Shown: positions 9,776-19,300 of the stretch, piece after piece
Numbering within the stretch: the first letter of the stretch is position 1
Layout: each line of letters starts with the position of its first letter
From: Thiothrix eikelboomii
GTDB taxonomy: Bacteria > Pseudomonadota > Gammaproteobacteria > Thiotrichales > Thiotrichaceae
Assembly (NCBI RefSeq): GCF_900167255.1
Contig: NZ_FUYB01000004.1
Span: 124,001 to 188,000 of the forward strand
Length of the DNA stretch: 64,000 bases
Reading direction: 5' to 3'
Program-made: the position numbers and the translations under genes
Notes under the pieces: model-generated
The model's input: only the letters and a program-made list of their open reading frames with translations
The model's database searches: none
Told to the model about the DNA's origin: nothing

Positions 9776-9902
9776 GGCATTCTCCCCAAGTTGTTGTTGA
9801 TTTCAGCTAGACAGTATACGCTGCCCATTTAAGAAACATTGGAAAATTCAGGTAGCTTCAACGATTTTCCGATGGTTAATCTAGCTGAGCAGGGCAAAGA
9901 AT

Positions 9903-10943
9903 ATGCATAATCTAACTCAATGGAAGTCTGGGATGGCGGCTATGTTATTCAGCGTCATGGTGAGCTTAAGTAGCATTCACCCAGTTTTATCGGCTGAAGT
10001 GCCGAATAAAAGCTATGTAGCTTTAAGCCCAGAACAAGGGCAGGTTTTATGGCTGCAAACAGGCCTATCACCTGCTATTTTGAGCTTTAATGGGCAAACT
10101 GGGGCTTTAGAGCACAGCCTTGCTTTACAGCACGAGGCCACGCAATTAATCATGGGGTTTACGCCAGATGGTTTTAAGGTTGCCCGCTTAGAAGCCGCTG
10201 GTTTAAGTATTCTGCATCGCACTGGCAAAAGCTTACGCCGTTTAGCTATATCGAATTTACCCCAACCAGCGAGTCGTTATCGACCGATGACCGCGATTAC
10301 CAATGCAACTGGCACGGCACAACTGTTTCATGACACCCGAACACCGCAGTTACAGGTATTACATACGGGTAATGGTAAGATTTTAGCGACGGTGGCTTTA
10401 CCTAAAGCCCGCTTATTAGCCTTAGGCTTAGATGCTACGATTAATAAACTTGCCTATGTAACCGCAAATGTAGCTGGCAAAACAGACAAAGCTGATCTGC
10501 AGATCTATGATTTATTTAAAAATAAATTAATAAAAACCTATTCGATTCAAGCTCCCTCACCGTTTAGCCAACCCGTAGTCTTTAGTTGGGATGGCAAGTA
10601 TGTGGCTGTGCTACCGCAAGTCATTAATTTGCAAACCGCAGAGCAGATCACTGTTAAGGGTGCAACAGGCTCTGCGGTGTTTACTACAGATCATCAAGCC
10701 TTGTTGTTTGCCAGTCGCCAAGGTATGCAGCGTTTTGATTTAGCTCGCAAGCAGCAGCAAGCTTTGGATTGGCAACTACCGGCTGATTGTCAAACGACAG
10801 TAGCGGAGGATATGAGTGTTGATCAACAGCAGTTAGCGTTTGCGAGTTTGTGTACACCAGCAGCTAACAGCTTAGCCGTCGTTTCTTTCGTTAATGCTCA
10901 GACAGGGCAGTGGCAGCGTAATCTCAATTTGGCTAAACCTTAA
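9903..10943 (+). CDS. Secreted beta-propeller-like protein, unknown
   Basis: A 346-residue protein with a signal peptide (about 1-31, ending VLSAEV). The mature part is made of repeating beta segments such as YVALSPEQGQVLWLQ, LIMGFTPDGFKVARL and VVFSWDGKYVAVLPQ, with the (S/T)PDG or SWDG turns typical of WD40/YVTN-type propellers. Such proteins are usually periplasmic binding scaffolds. The ATG at 9903 lacks a good ribosome site; M11 at 9933 is an alternative that keeps the signal peptide. It lies 54 bases upstream of lemA on the same strand and may be co-transcribed. The propeller fold is inference. Confidence 0.65.
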   Translation: MHNLTQWKSGMAAMLFSVMVSLSSIHPVLSAEVPNKSYVALSPEQGQVLWLQTGLSPAILSFNGQTGALEHSLALQHEATQLIMGFTPDGFKVARLEAAGLSILHRTGKSLRRLAISNLPQPASRYRPMTAITNATGTAQLFHDTRTPQLQVLHTGNGKILATVALPKARLLALGLDATINKLAYVTANVAGKTDKADLQIYDLFKNKLIKTYSIQAPSPFSQPVVFSWDGKYVAVLPQVINLQTAEQITVKGATGSAVFTTDHQALLFASRQGMQRFDLARKQQQALDWQLPADCQTTVAEDMSVDQQQLAFASLCTPAANSLAVVSFVNAQTGQWQRNLNLAKP

Positions 10944-11003
10944 ATTTCACAAGCAAGCCTAAAGCCAGCTACAATCTCTTTAACCCATTGATGGAGCATG
11001 AGT

Positions 11004-11624
11004 ATGAAGCAGTTTGGTGGTCGTTTTTATCTAGCGGTTTTGATTTTGCTAAGCAGCCTATTGAGTGGTTGTGGCTATAATAATTTGCAAGCCCAAGATG
11101 AGGCCGTAAAAGCCACTTGGGGTGAGGTTTTGAACCAATATCAACGCCGTGCAGATTTAGTGCCGAATTTAGTGAGTGTCGTGCAAGGTTATGCAGCACA
11201 AGAAAAGGATGTACTCACTGAAGTAACCAATGCACGGGCGAGTGTTGGGAGTTTAAAGCTCAGTCCAGAAACCCTCAATGACCCTGCAGCCATGCAGCAA
11301 TTCGGTGCGGCACAAGCGGAGTTAAGTGGTGCGCTGTCTCGCTTACTGGTGGTGAGTGAGAATTATCCAAACCTAAAATCAGATACCGTCTTTCGTGATT
11401 TAAGTGCTCAATTAGAAGGGACTGAAAATCGGATTGCCGTGGCACGCAATCGCTATATTGAGCAAGTTCAAGTCTTTAATACTACTGTGCGCCAATTCCC
11501 GGAAAATCTCACCGCTAAAGTGATTGGTTTAAAACCCAAGGAAGGTTTCACTGTGGATAGTGAGGCGACTATTATGCGTGCACCTAAAGTCGATTTCACT
11601 CAGCCTAAACCCGCTGGGCAATAA
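11004..11624 (+). CDS. lemA: LemA-family lipoprotein
   Basis: LemA proteins are membrane-anchored four-helix proteins of uncertain role. This one has a lipoprotein signal (LLSSLLSGC, Cys near residue 21) followed by the family hallmarks VKATWGEVLNQYQRRADLVPNLV and the NRYIEQVQVFNTTVRQFP helix. An ATG at 10998 also opens the frame, but GGAG at 10993-10996 is correctly spaced only for the ATG at 11004, giving 206 residues. Two TPM-domain genes follow directly; LemA-TPM pairs are a recurring bacterial operon of unknown function. Confidence 0.92.
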   Translation: MKQFGGRFYLAVLILLSSLLSGCGYNNLQAQDEAVKATWGEVLNQYQRRADLVPNLVSVVQGYAAQEKDVLTEVTNARASVGSLKLSPETLNDPAAMQQFGAAQAELSGALSRLLVVSENYPNLKSDTVFRDLSAQLEGTENRIAVARNRYIEQVQVFNTTVRQFPENLTAKVIGLKPKEGFTVDSEATIMRAPKVDFTQPKPAGQ

Positions 11625-11627
11625 CTG

Positions 11628-12587
11628 ATGTTTATATCGCCGCAAGAGCTGAGTTTTGGCCTAAGCTTTAGGCGGTTTTGGCTATTGCTCAGTAGCTGTT
11701 TGCTCTTCTTTGCCAGTGTAGCACCGCTAGCCTTGGCTGAAACCACCGATAAGCCCGCCGCCCGCTCGTTGAGTTTAAATGCGCCAGTGATTGACCAAAC
11801 CAACACCCTCAATGCTGCGGAATTAGCCGCTTTAGAGGCGCAGTTACGAGCGATCCATCAGGCTGGACGTGGGCAGTTGGCGATTGTCTTAGTGCCATCA
11901 ACGGGTAATGAATCGACCTTTGATGCAGCCCTACGCCTTGCTGAGCAATGGCAGCTTGGCACGGCGCAAGCGGATAATGGCTTATTAATCTTCGTTGCCG
12001 TGCAAGATCGGCGAGTACAGATTTTAACGGGTTATGGTTTAGAGTCAGTGCTACCGGATGTGATGACGAGTCGCATTATCCGTGAAGAAATAACCCCCGC
12101 TTTTAAAGAGGGTGATTATGCGGGTGGTTTAACCGCTGCAGTGAATCGCATTGATCAGATTCTCCAAATGGATCCTGAGCTGGCTAAGTCGCAAGCACTG
12201 CAAGCCCAAGATCAAGCTCATCAAGCCGCTGAAGATCCTTTCGCCAGTTTGTTTGGGGTAGGTATTTTTTTATTGGTGCTGGGGCAGTTTTTACGTTCTT
12301 TGTTGGGGCGGTTCTTAAGTGCTAGTCTAATCGGTGGTTTGGGCTTTTTTATCGGCTATGGGGTGGTGGATTTATCGCTCGCCCTGTCTTTGTTCCTAGG
12401 CGGATTTTTATTTGTCTTGTTGTTAATCGGTACAGAGATGGATAGCCGCCGTGCCAGTGGTCGTCGTGGACGGGGTGGAGTCGTTTATGGAGGCGGGAGC
12501 GGTTGGAGTAGTGGCGGCTCATCTGGTGGGGGTTATAGTGGTGGTGGCGGCGGTTTTGGTGGTGGAGGTGCATCAGGTTCATGGTAA
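11628..12587 (+). CDS. TPM-domain membrane protein, YgcG type
   Basis: A 319-residue protein with an N-terminal signal or anchor (about 15-38) and a periplasmic TPM domain (about 48-180; VIDQTNTLNAAELAALEAQL, GLLIFVAVQDRRVQI, GYGLESVLPD). Two transmembrane stretches follow (about 205-270), then a Gly/Ser-rich tail ending in GGGGASGSW. This is the standard YgcG/TPM layout. It starts 3 bases after the lemA stop and overlaps the next TPM gene by 7 bases, so the three are one operon. TPM domains have been linked to photosystem II repair in plants, but the bacterial role is open. Confidence 0.88.
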   Translation: MFISPQELSFGLSFRRFWLLLSSCLLFFASVAPLALAETTDKPAARSLSLNAPVIDQTNTLNAAELAALEAQLRAIHQAGRGQLAIVLVPSTGNESTFDAALRLAEQWQLGTAQADNGLLIFVAVQDRRVQILTGYGLESVLPDVMTSRIIREEITPAFKEGDYAGGLTAAVNRIDQILQMDPELAKSQALQAQDQAHQAAEDPFASLFGVGIFLLVLGQFLRSLLGRFLSASLIGGLGFFIGYGVVDLSLALSLFLGGFLFVLLLIGTEMDSRRASGRRGRGGVVYGGGSGWSSGGSSGGGYSGGGGGFGGGGASGSW

Positions 12588-13114
12588 AACAAGCAGACAC
12601 TCAGTTAAGCCCCACCCCGAGTTTGAAGCGTTGGTGGAGGCATGCGCTCTATCTGCCGTGGCGCACCAAGGGTTATTTTACACCAAGCCAACTTGAGCAA
12701 ATCGAACAGGCGGTGGGCGTGGCGGAATTAGGCCATCCGGGCGAGGTTATGGTGATTATTGAAGGTAATCTGCCGCTACGCCAAGCCTATTGGGTGGACA
12801 GTCGCCAGCGTGCTTTAGATCTATTCAGCCTGTTTAAGGTTTGGGATACCCAATACAATAGTGGCATGCTGTTGTATGTGAATATCTGTGAGCATCACCT
12901 TGAGCTATTAGCAGATCGGGGTATTGATCAATTTGTTGCTCCTGAGCATTGGCAAACGATTTGTGATCAAGTGATCGCTGAATTTAAACAAGACAAGTAT
13001 GCACAAGGGGTCTTAGCGGGTGTGCAGTTGATTGGCCAAACCTTACAGGCGTTTTATACCCTTCAAGTCGAAGACAGGGGCAATGAACGTGCGAATCGGC
13101 CTATTTTGATCTAG
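12581..13114 (+). CDS. Second TPM-domain protein, soluble type
   Basis: A 177-residue protein carrying a divergent TPM domain over most of its length (FTPSQLEQIEQAVGVAELG, NSGMLLYVNICEHHLELLADRGI, QVIAEFKQDKYAQGVLAGV). It has no signal peptide or membrane segment, unlike its neighbour, so it may be cytoplasmic or held at the inner face of the membrane. Its ATG lies inside the end of the preceding gene, implying translational coupling. Members of this type commonly sit third in lemA-TPM-TPM operons. Confidence 0.85.
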   Translation: MVKQADTQLSPTPSLKRWWRHALYLPWRTKGYFTPSQLEQIEQAVGVAELGHPGEVMVIIEGNLPLRQAYWVDSRQRALDLFSLFKVWDTQYNSGMLLYVNICEHHLELLADRGIDQFVAPEHWQTICDQVIAEFKQDKYAQGVLAGVQLIGQTLQAFYTLQVEDRGNERANRPILI

Positions 13115-13156
13115 GCCTAAGAATGGTATGAGCGGTAGGGTTGTGGCTGAATCACC

Positions 13157-13606
13157 TTAGGTCTTCGCCGCATTCAAACAGTGGCTGTTGCGCCCCGCTT
13201 CATATTGAGGCAGACCATCAGCAAGCACACTCCAGTTTGCTTTCGAACCGACATAAATATGAGCGTCGGGCTGCTGAACTAGGGGAGTATCTAAACTACC
13301 GAGCGCGATTTCAATCAGCTCTAGCGCCTCGGCAGAGTCAGCAAAGGTCAAGCTTGAGCCACATTGTTTACAAAAGCGGCGCACGGTGCCATTAGGGGCT
13401 TGATAAGCCACTAACTCGGTTTCACCTTGTAACCAGCGGAAGTTTTCACGCTGTACTGAGCCAAAGCTCGCAAAAGCGGCTCCATGAAATTTACGGCACA
13501 TCGAGCAATGGCAATGCGCCATCTTCGGTTCAAACTGGCTGATTTCATAGCGAATCTGCCCACATAAGCAGCCACCTTGATAGAGAGTTGAGGGTTGAGT
13601 TTGCAT
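13157..13606 (-). CDS. GFA / CENP-V-fold zinc protein
   Basis: A 149-residue member of the glutathione-dependent formaldehyde-activating (GFA) family. Zinc ligands are visible in order: GGCLCGQIRY, HCHCSMCRKFHG and CKQCGSS. Characterised relatives bind S-hydroxymethyl-glutathione, but most members have unknown substrates, so the enzymatic name should not be taken literally. It starts 12 bases after the stop of the ABC permease gene, so it is probably the last gene of that operon. Confidence 0.85.
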   Translation of the reverse strand: MQTQPSTLYQGGCLCGQIRYEISQFEPKMAHCHCSMCRKFHGAAFASFGSVQRENFRWLQGETELVAYQAPNGTVRRFCKQCGSSLTFADSAEALELIEIALGSLDTPLVQQPDAHIYVGSKANWSVLADGLPQYEAGRNSHCLNAAKT

Positions 13607-13617
13607 AATAAGCTCGC

Positions 13618-14658
13618 TTAATCAGTGGTCCAACGGAAACCCCAAGCACCAATCGCTAAAAATACCACGGACATGACCAGCAAAACGAATAAATGCGGTG
13701 TTACTTGCCAAAGGCTAGCGCCATCTAACATGATCGCACGGGCAGCAGTCAACGTATGCGTGAGGGGGGATAGCTGGCTTAGCCATTGCATAATCGGATT
13801 GGTACCCTCCATCGAGAACCATACGCCTGAGAGTAACATCATCGGCCAAGTCAGTAGATTCAATAAACCATCGGATAGCTCTTCACTGCGCACCCGGCTC
13901 GCAACCAATAAACCCAAGGTGATTAAGGTAAAAGTACCGAGGATCAAAACTACCAATAAATCCAGATAACTACCTTCCATCACAAACTGCATAAATAAAT
14001 TCGTGAGCGTAAACACCAGTACACTCACACCCACCACTAAGACCATGCGCGACACAATTTGCCCTAACAGAAATTCGGTCGCGGTAAGTGGGGTTGCGTT
14101 CAAACGCTTAAGGTAACCATTTTTGCGATAGCGCACGATCACATAGCCCACACCCCAAAGGCAACTGAACATCATATTCATGCCTAAAATGCCGGGAATG
14201 ACCCAATCCACATAGCGAATTTGTTCACCTTTCACAATCGCTTGGGTGAGTTGATGGCCTTTGCTGGCGGTTAGCAATAGCTCCAGAAAATAGCCTTTAG
14301 GTGATTCGGTATTCACCCAATAATGCATTTGCCCCGCCCGTAGATCCAAGAGCATATCCACTTGATGGCGGCCAACCTTTTTAATGGCTATCGCTTGCTG
14401 CTCAGGGGGTAAGCTATAAAAATCAATATGTTTAGTCGCTAAAAACGGATGCAGACTAGGATTAGGTTTAGCCTCAGCGGCTAAGTTCTCAGCAATCACG
14501 CCAACTTTAAACAAGGGCTGCCCATCGCCGGAAAAAATAAAAGCTAAACCTAGCACCATCACAATCGGCATCACCAAGCTCCACGATAGGGCAGAGCGGT
14601 CGCGGATAAACTCAAGGCTACGGGCATAAATAACAGCCCCAATACGCTGTAGCTTCAT
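13618..14658 (-). CDS. ABC-2 type exporter permease
   Basis: A 346-residue inner-membrane protein. One helix near the N-terminus (about 25-43) is followed by a long periplasmic segment (about 45-150) and five more helices (starting near WVIPGILGMNMMFSC). This is the ABC2_membrane layout, with the conserved PLTATEFLLGQIVSR coupling region. The start codon overlaps the stop of the ATPase gene by 4 bases (ATGA). The pair would export a drug, lipid or polysaccharide; the substrate cannot be told. Confidence 0.9.
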   Translation of the reverse strand: MKLQRIGAVIYARSLEFIRDRSALSWSLVMPIVMVLGLAFIFSGDGQPLFKVGVIAENLAAEAKPNPSLHPFLATKHIDFYSLPPEQQAIAIKKVGRHQVDMLLDLRAGQMHYWVNTESPKGYFLELLLTASKGHQLTQAIVKGEQIRYVDWVIPGILGMNMMFSCLWGVGYVIVRYRKNGYLKRLNATPLTATEFLLGQIVSRMVLVVGVSVLVFTLTNLFMQFVMEGSYLDLLVVLILGTFTLITLGLLVASRVRSEELSDGLLNLLTWPMMLLSGVWFSMEGTNPIMQWLSQLSPLTHTLTAARAIMLDGASLWQVTPHLFVLLVMSVVFLAIGAWGFRWTTD

Positions 14659-15551
14659 GGGCGGAGTCCTTTACCGGTGAGTTCTAAGAATAAATCTTCC
14701 AAACTTCGGGGGCGTACTTGTAAACCGGCTAAAGAAGCGCCTGCTTGTAATAATTCCGCAAGGGTAGCATTCACATCACGGGTACTGATTTCAATCATCG
14801 GTGTGACTTTTTCTAAGCGTCGATGTGGTAGGGTTTGAGCCGCGACGGGGAAATCACTCGCCGGTAATTCAATAATCACATCTTGGAAGTGTTCGGCGAG
14901 CAGTTGATTCGGTGAGCCTTGAGCAATGATTTTGCCATGATCCATAATCGCAATCTGCTCACACAGCTTATAAGCTTCCTCCATATAATGCGTGGTGAGT
15001 AGCACAGTTTTATTGCGCGCTTTAATCCGATTAATCAGCTCCCAAAAATTCAACCGCGCTTGTGGATCAAGCCCAGTAGTAGGTTCATCCAGAAACACGA
15101 TCTCAGGATCATTCACCAAAGCAATCGCTAGCAACATACGTTGGCGTTGTCCACCCGAAAGCTTACGCGCATCTCGATCCAGATAAGCTTGCAAGGAGCA
15201 AATTTCAATCAGCTCATCCACTGACATATTTTTTGGATAGAGCCGACTGAAAAAGTTTAGATGCTCACGGACGGTCAGAAAATCTTGCAAAGCAGTCGAT
15301 TGAAACTGAATGCCCACTTCGTTTTTAAAACGTGGCCCCATTGGTTCGCCTTTATATAAGATTTCCCCGGAGCTTGGGCGAATAATGCCCTCCATCATTT
15401 CAATGGTGGTCGTTTTGCCAGCCCCATTAGGACCTAGCAAACCAAAACAAATCCCAGTAGGGACAGAAAAATCAATGCCATCCACGGCTTTTATTTTTGG
15501 ATAATGTTTGTGCAGATGGCGTACTTCAAGGATCGGTGTCTGGATATTCAT
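14655..15551 (-). CDS. ABC exporter ATP-binding protein
   Basis: A 298-residue ATPase of the drug-exporter (CcmA/DrrA-like) class. It has Walker A LLGPNGAGKTTTIE, signature LSGGQRQRML, Walker B IVFLDEPTTGLDP and the switch TTHYMEEA. The C-terminal 75 residues form the DrrA-like accessory domain. It is the first gene of the ATPase-permease-GFA operon and diverges from the TetR-type gene, whose product probably controls it. Confidence 0.93.
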   Translation of the reverse strand: MNIQTPILEVRHLHKHYPKIKAVDGIDFSVPTGICFGLLGPNGAGKTTTIEMMEGIIRPSSGEILYKGEPMGPRFKNEVGIQFQSTALQDFLTVREHLNFFSRLYPKNMSVDELIEICSLQAYLDRDARKLSGGQRQRMLLAIALVNDPEIVFLDEPTTGLDPQARLNFWELINRIKARNKTVLLTTHYMEEAYKLCEQIAIMDHGKIIAQGSPNQLLAEHFQDVIIELPASDFPVAAQTLPHRRLEKVTPMIEISTRDVNATLAELLQAGASLAGLQVRPRSLEDLFLELTGKGLRP

Positions 15552-15698
15552 GCCTTCATTAGAACGGATTACGAATCAGGCTGCAAGCAGTTCACAAAGC
15601 AGTTCACAGCCTAGCCTTCACTAGGCGAACCACTCTGTCGCGGTGGGTTAATGTACCCGCTTAAACGAGTGCTTCTCTATCAGGAAAGCTGCTCTTCT

Positions 15699-15716
15699 AT
15701 TGACTGAGTAGTCAAT
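15699..15716. promoter_or_regulatory. Perfect palindrome, likely TetR-family operator
   Basis: ATTGACT-GAGT-AGTCAAT has 7-bp arms with a 4-base centre, of the size and style bound by TetR-family dimers. It lies 38 bases before the regulator's ATG at 15755 and 148 bases before the divergent ABC gene start, so it could repress the regulator and possibly the exporter. Confidence 0.65.
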
Positions 15717-15754
15717 CAACCCTAAGCTGTAGTCCCAAGTCGATGGAGATAGTC

Positions 15755-16369
15755 ATGAGCGACCACAAAATATCTGAACGCTTCACCTTCGGTGAGTTAA
15801 CAGAAGAATCGACTCCATTGCGGATCATGCACTCTACACTTGAGGAGATCAGTACCAATGGCTTAAGTGGTTTGACCACCAAAGGGATTAGTCAACGAGC
15901 TAATTTATCCACCGGGATTATTCATCACTATTTTGATACTAAAGATAATCTAGTTTATGCCGCTTATGTGTATTTAGTGCGTGATTTGCACCAATCCAGT
16001 TTAGCGATTTTCCGTGCTGAATCTGACCCAAAGAAACGCTTACAAGCTATGATTCGCATGAATTTTTCTTCAGTGCATATCTCACCTGAGGCTCGGGATG
16101 TATGGCCGCAGTTTTGGGCACAAGCAGCCCATGAAGCTCGGGCTGCACGTCTATTACGGGTGTATTATCGCCGTTTTCAAAGTAATCTTGCGCATGATTT
16201 TCGGGCTTTACTCGGTGATCGTGCCAAGGCACAGGCTGCTGCTAATCTCTTGCTAGCCAGTATTCATGGTGTTTGGTTCATCCACCGTTTTAGTGATAGC
16301 CCCAAACACTTAGAGGAATCTATTGCCTTAGTTGAGCAGAATTTAGAGTTGCTGCTTAAACCTGCATAA
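15755..16369 (+). CDS. TetR-family transcriptional regulator (BetI-like)
   Basis: A 204-residue DNA-binding repressor. The N-terminal helix-turn-helix is clear: GLTTKGISQRANLSTGIIHHYFDTKDNLVY (about residues 40-70). The ligand domain is of the BetI/TetR_C type (WPQFWAQAAHEARAARL). An upstream in-frame ATG at 15743 exists, but GGAG at 15745-15748 fits the ATG at 15755. A perfect palindrome lies just upstream, and an ABC exporter gene diverges. BetI similarity does not prove a role in choline metabolism, and no bet genes are nearby. Its last 14 bases overlap the end of recB. Confidence 0.88.
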   Translation: MSDHKISERFTFGELTEESTPLRIMHSTLEEISTNGLSGLTTKGISQRANLSTGIIHHYFDTKDNLVYAAYVYLVRDLHQSSLAIFRAESDPKKRLQAMIRMNFSSVHISPEARDVWPQFWAQAAHEARAARLLRVYYRRFQSNLAHDFRALLGDRAKAQAAANLLLASIHGVWFIHRFSDSPKHLEESIALVEQNLELLLKPA

Positions 16370-19300
16370 TATAGTCGAGTGCTGCAAGCAGCTCGAGATC
16401 GGGTTTATGAAAAAAAACCCCTTGTTGCAAGTTATCAGGGTGCATACCGCGTAAGAATAAATAAAAAACGCCGCCAAAATGCGTATCCCACTGATAATCG
16501 CTTAAGCGCTGAGCTAAATAGCGATGCAGGGCGACACAGTAAATCAAGTATTGTAAATAATAATGTGCATCCGCCATCGCTTGCATGAGTTTAGGCTGAG
16601 CATAAGCATCTGGCTCATCACCTAGCCAATTTGATTTATAATCAACTAAATAATATTTACCCTCCCACCGAAACACTAAATCAATATAGCCCTTCATATA
16701 GCCGCTTAAATCTTTAAAGTCTAGGCGCTCAATCGCGGCCTGAATGGGTTGCCATAGGTCATCATCTGGCAAGAAGTGTAAGACCATTTTAAGCTTGGCA
16801 GGACTCAGTTGCTGCACTGGAAAATAAAACTCTAGTTCGTTTAAACGTTCTTTTCTCGATAAACAACTCAAAGAAAAATCAACCAGTGGATGCAAAGGTG
16901 TTAATAAAGCGGGTTGAAGTAACTGAATGGCTGCAGTTTGGAGGTTAGGGCTAAAACCTTGTCCTTTTAAGCCATTGAGAATGACCGTTTCAACCTGCTC
17001 ACAGAGGGGTTGCTGAAAATCGGCTTGTTCTAGCAGGTTATGTAAACAAACTCCCGCTCGAGAACCCGTTGGAAACTGGGTTAAATCCAGTGGCAGCGGC
17101 GAACTGCTATAGAGTTCAAGGTGAGCAGGGTGATCATAATCGGGGCGATGGTCATAATCATGGGTACCCAAAGTCAGGCTACTGAAACTGCCTACCCGTA
17201 AAATTTCAGGGAGTTGTTGCTTGAACTCGCGCACTTGAAACGGTTGGCTAGACTTAGGTGCTTGATAACGTAGTGGCTCTAGTGCATCGGGCAGAGCCTG
17301 CCAACTAATGGTTGCTTGTGCTTCCTCAACGAGGTCAGTTAGAGCTTGCTGCATGAGCTGCTGGCGTTGGGCAATCGTATCAGGTTTGCCTAAGCTGCCG
17401 AGGAGCTTAGCACTAGCTGGCAAATGTCCGAATAGTAACCACGTTAAAGCCGTGTCATAGCTAAAATTTTTATAAGTCACCGCTGCACTGAGATTGACAA
17501 GTGTGCAATGGTATTGAGCACGAGTCATGGCTACATATAATAAGCGTAGATTTTCGCTGCGCTCTTCGGCTTGTCGTGCTTGTTTGGCAGCTTCTAGATT
17601 AAAGTGGCTGGCTTGTAAACAAGTTTGCCCTTCTTGTGTGTCATACCAAGCAAACCATGCTGTCTTCAGCGCTTTTTCTTGGTCATTCCATAAAAAAGGG
17701 CAATAAACAATTTTATATTGCAAACCCTTGCTTTTGTGGATAGTGACGATTTGCACTAAGTTTTCATCACTTTCTAGGCGTAATTGGTGTTCTTCACCCG
17801 TTTGCTCGGCTGCTCGGCGCTGTAACCAACGCAAACAGCCTTGCATACTCAAGGCTTGTTGGCGTGTTTCAAGATGAATCAGTTCAGCTAGATGCAACAG
17901 ATTCGTCAAGCGTCGTTCACCGTCAATATAAGCCAGCAAACGCGCCCGCACCGCTCGCCGCTGTAACCAATCCCGAAACATCCGCATAAAACCCTGTTTT
18001 TGCCAAAGCGCTTGCCAACGGAAAAAGTCTTCTAGCTCATGGTCAAATAGGGCTGGGTTAGCGTCTAAGTTTGCTAAAGTTTCCGCCGTGCCACCCATCA
18101 GTTCTGTCACCAAAGCCCGCCGTAATTGGCTGATTTGGTTTGGCTGAGCAATCGCAGTCAGAACTAATCGGAGTTCTGCGGCTTCTTCAGTTTCAAAAAT
18201 ACCCAGTGGTGATTTTTGCACACTGGCGATACCGCAAGCTTGAAGGGCTTCTTTGATTAGACGGCCTTGGCGATGGCTGCGCACGAGTACTGCAAAATCA
18301 CCACTGGTAATCGCCTGACCTTCAATATGGGCTAAACCTTGTTGGCCTTGGCATAGTAAATGCGCGATATCATTTGCCACTGCTTGAGCAACCGCTGTTT
18401 GCACCTTAGCTAAGCTAGCCGGTTGCTCAGGATCACCTTGTATATCCCAAATACGCAAAGGCGCTAAAGCGGGTTCAGTGTGTAGTTCTCCCTTAACAGT
18501 CCCTCCACTACTGACCGTTTCATAATCAATACGCTGATCATTACGAAACGGATCTTGTGAGCGAGCATACAAATAATTAAAAGCCTGCAATAATTTCGGC
18601 TGTGAGCGAAAATTGCGTGCCAAGGTATAGCGTTGTTCAGGTTTAACCCCGGTCGCAGCTTGTAGATAAGTATAAATATCTGCGCCACGGAAGCTATAAA
18701 TGGCCTGTTTGGGATCACCGACATAATAAACCTGCCCTAGTGTAGGCTGGTAAATATGCTCAAACACGGAGTATTGAATCGGATCGGTATCTTGGAACTC
18801 ATCAATTAAAGCTACAGGGTATTGTTCAGCCACTTGAGCAGCTAATGAGGGGCGAGCGTGTAAGGCAGTTTGCAAATTGAGTAATAAATCATCAAAGCTG
18901 AGTTGGCCTTTGAGCCGTTTGCGCTCAGGTAATTGCTCTCTTAACCACAGTAACAAGTCATAAACGAGTTGCTCTAAGGCTAGAGTTTGTATGGCTAACA
19001 GTTGTTGAAAAAGCGGTAAAAGCTCTGTTATTAAATCAAAAAAACGATGTTGAGGTGCGGCTTGCTTAGCTTTGGTTTTACTGGCTAGGGCCGGGCTGCT
19101 TAATTTTTCGAGTAAGGTGTATGTCTCTTCTTGACATTGACCGGCTAAAACTGCCTGCCAAGCGGCTAAGGCCTTCTGCACTTGGGTAGGGCTATAACTG
19201 TTTTGATTTAAGCGCTCTTTATCATGAAGGAGCTTAAGTATGTCGGTTTGTTCAGTCAGCCAAACCTGCTTGGCTTGTTCTAATAAATCCGTATAGCCTT

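Noticed and set aside
15583-15609. Direct repeat GCAGTTCACA near the ABC gene start
   Set aside because: Two 10-base copies 13 bases apart could be operator half-sites, but they could also be chance; there is no support beyond position.
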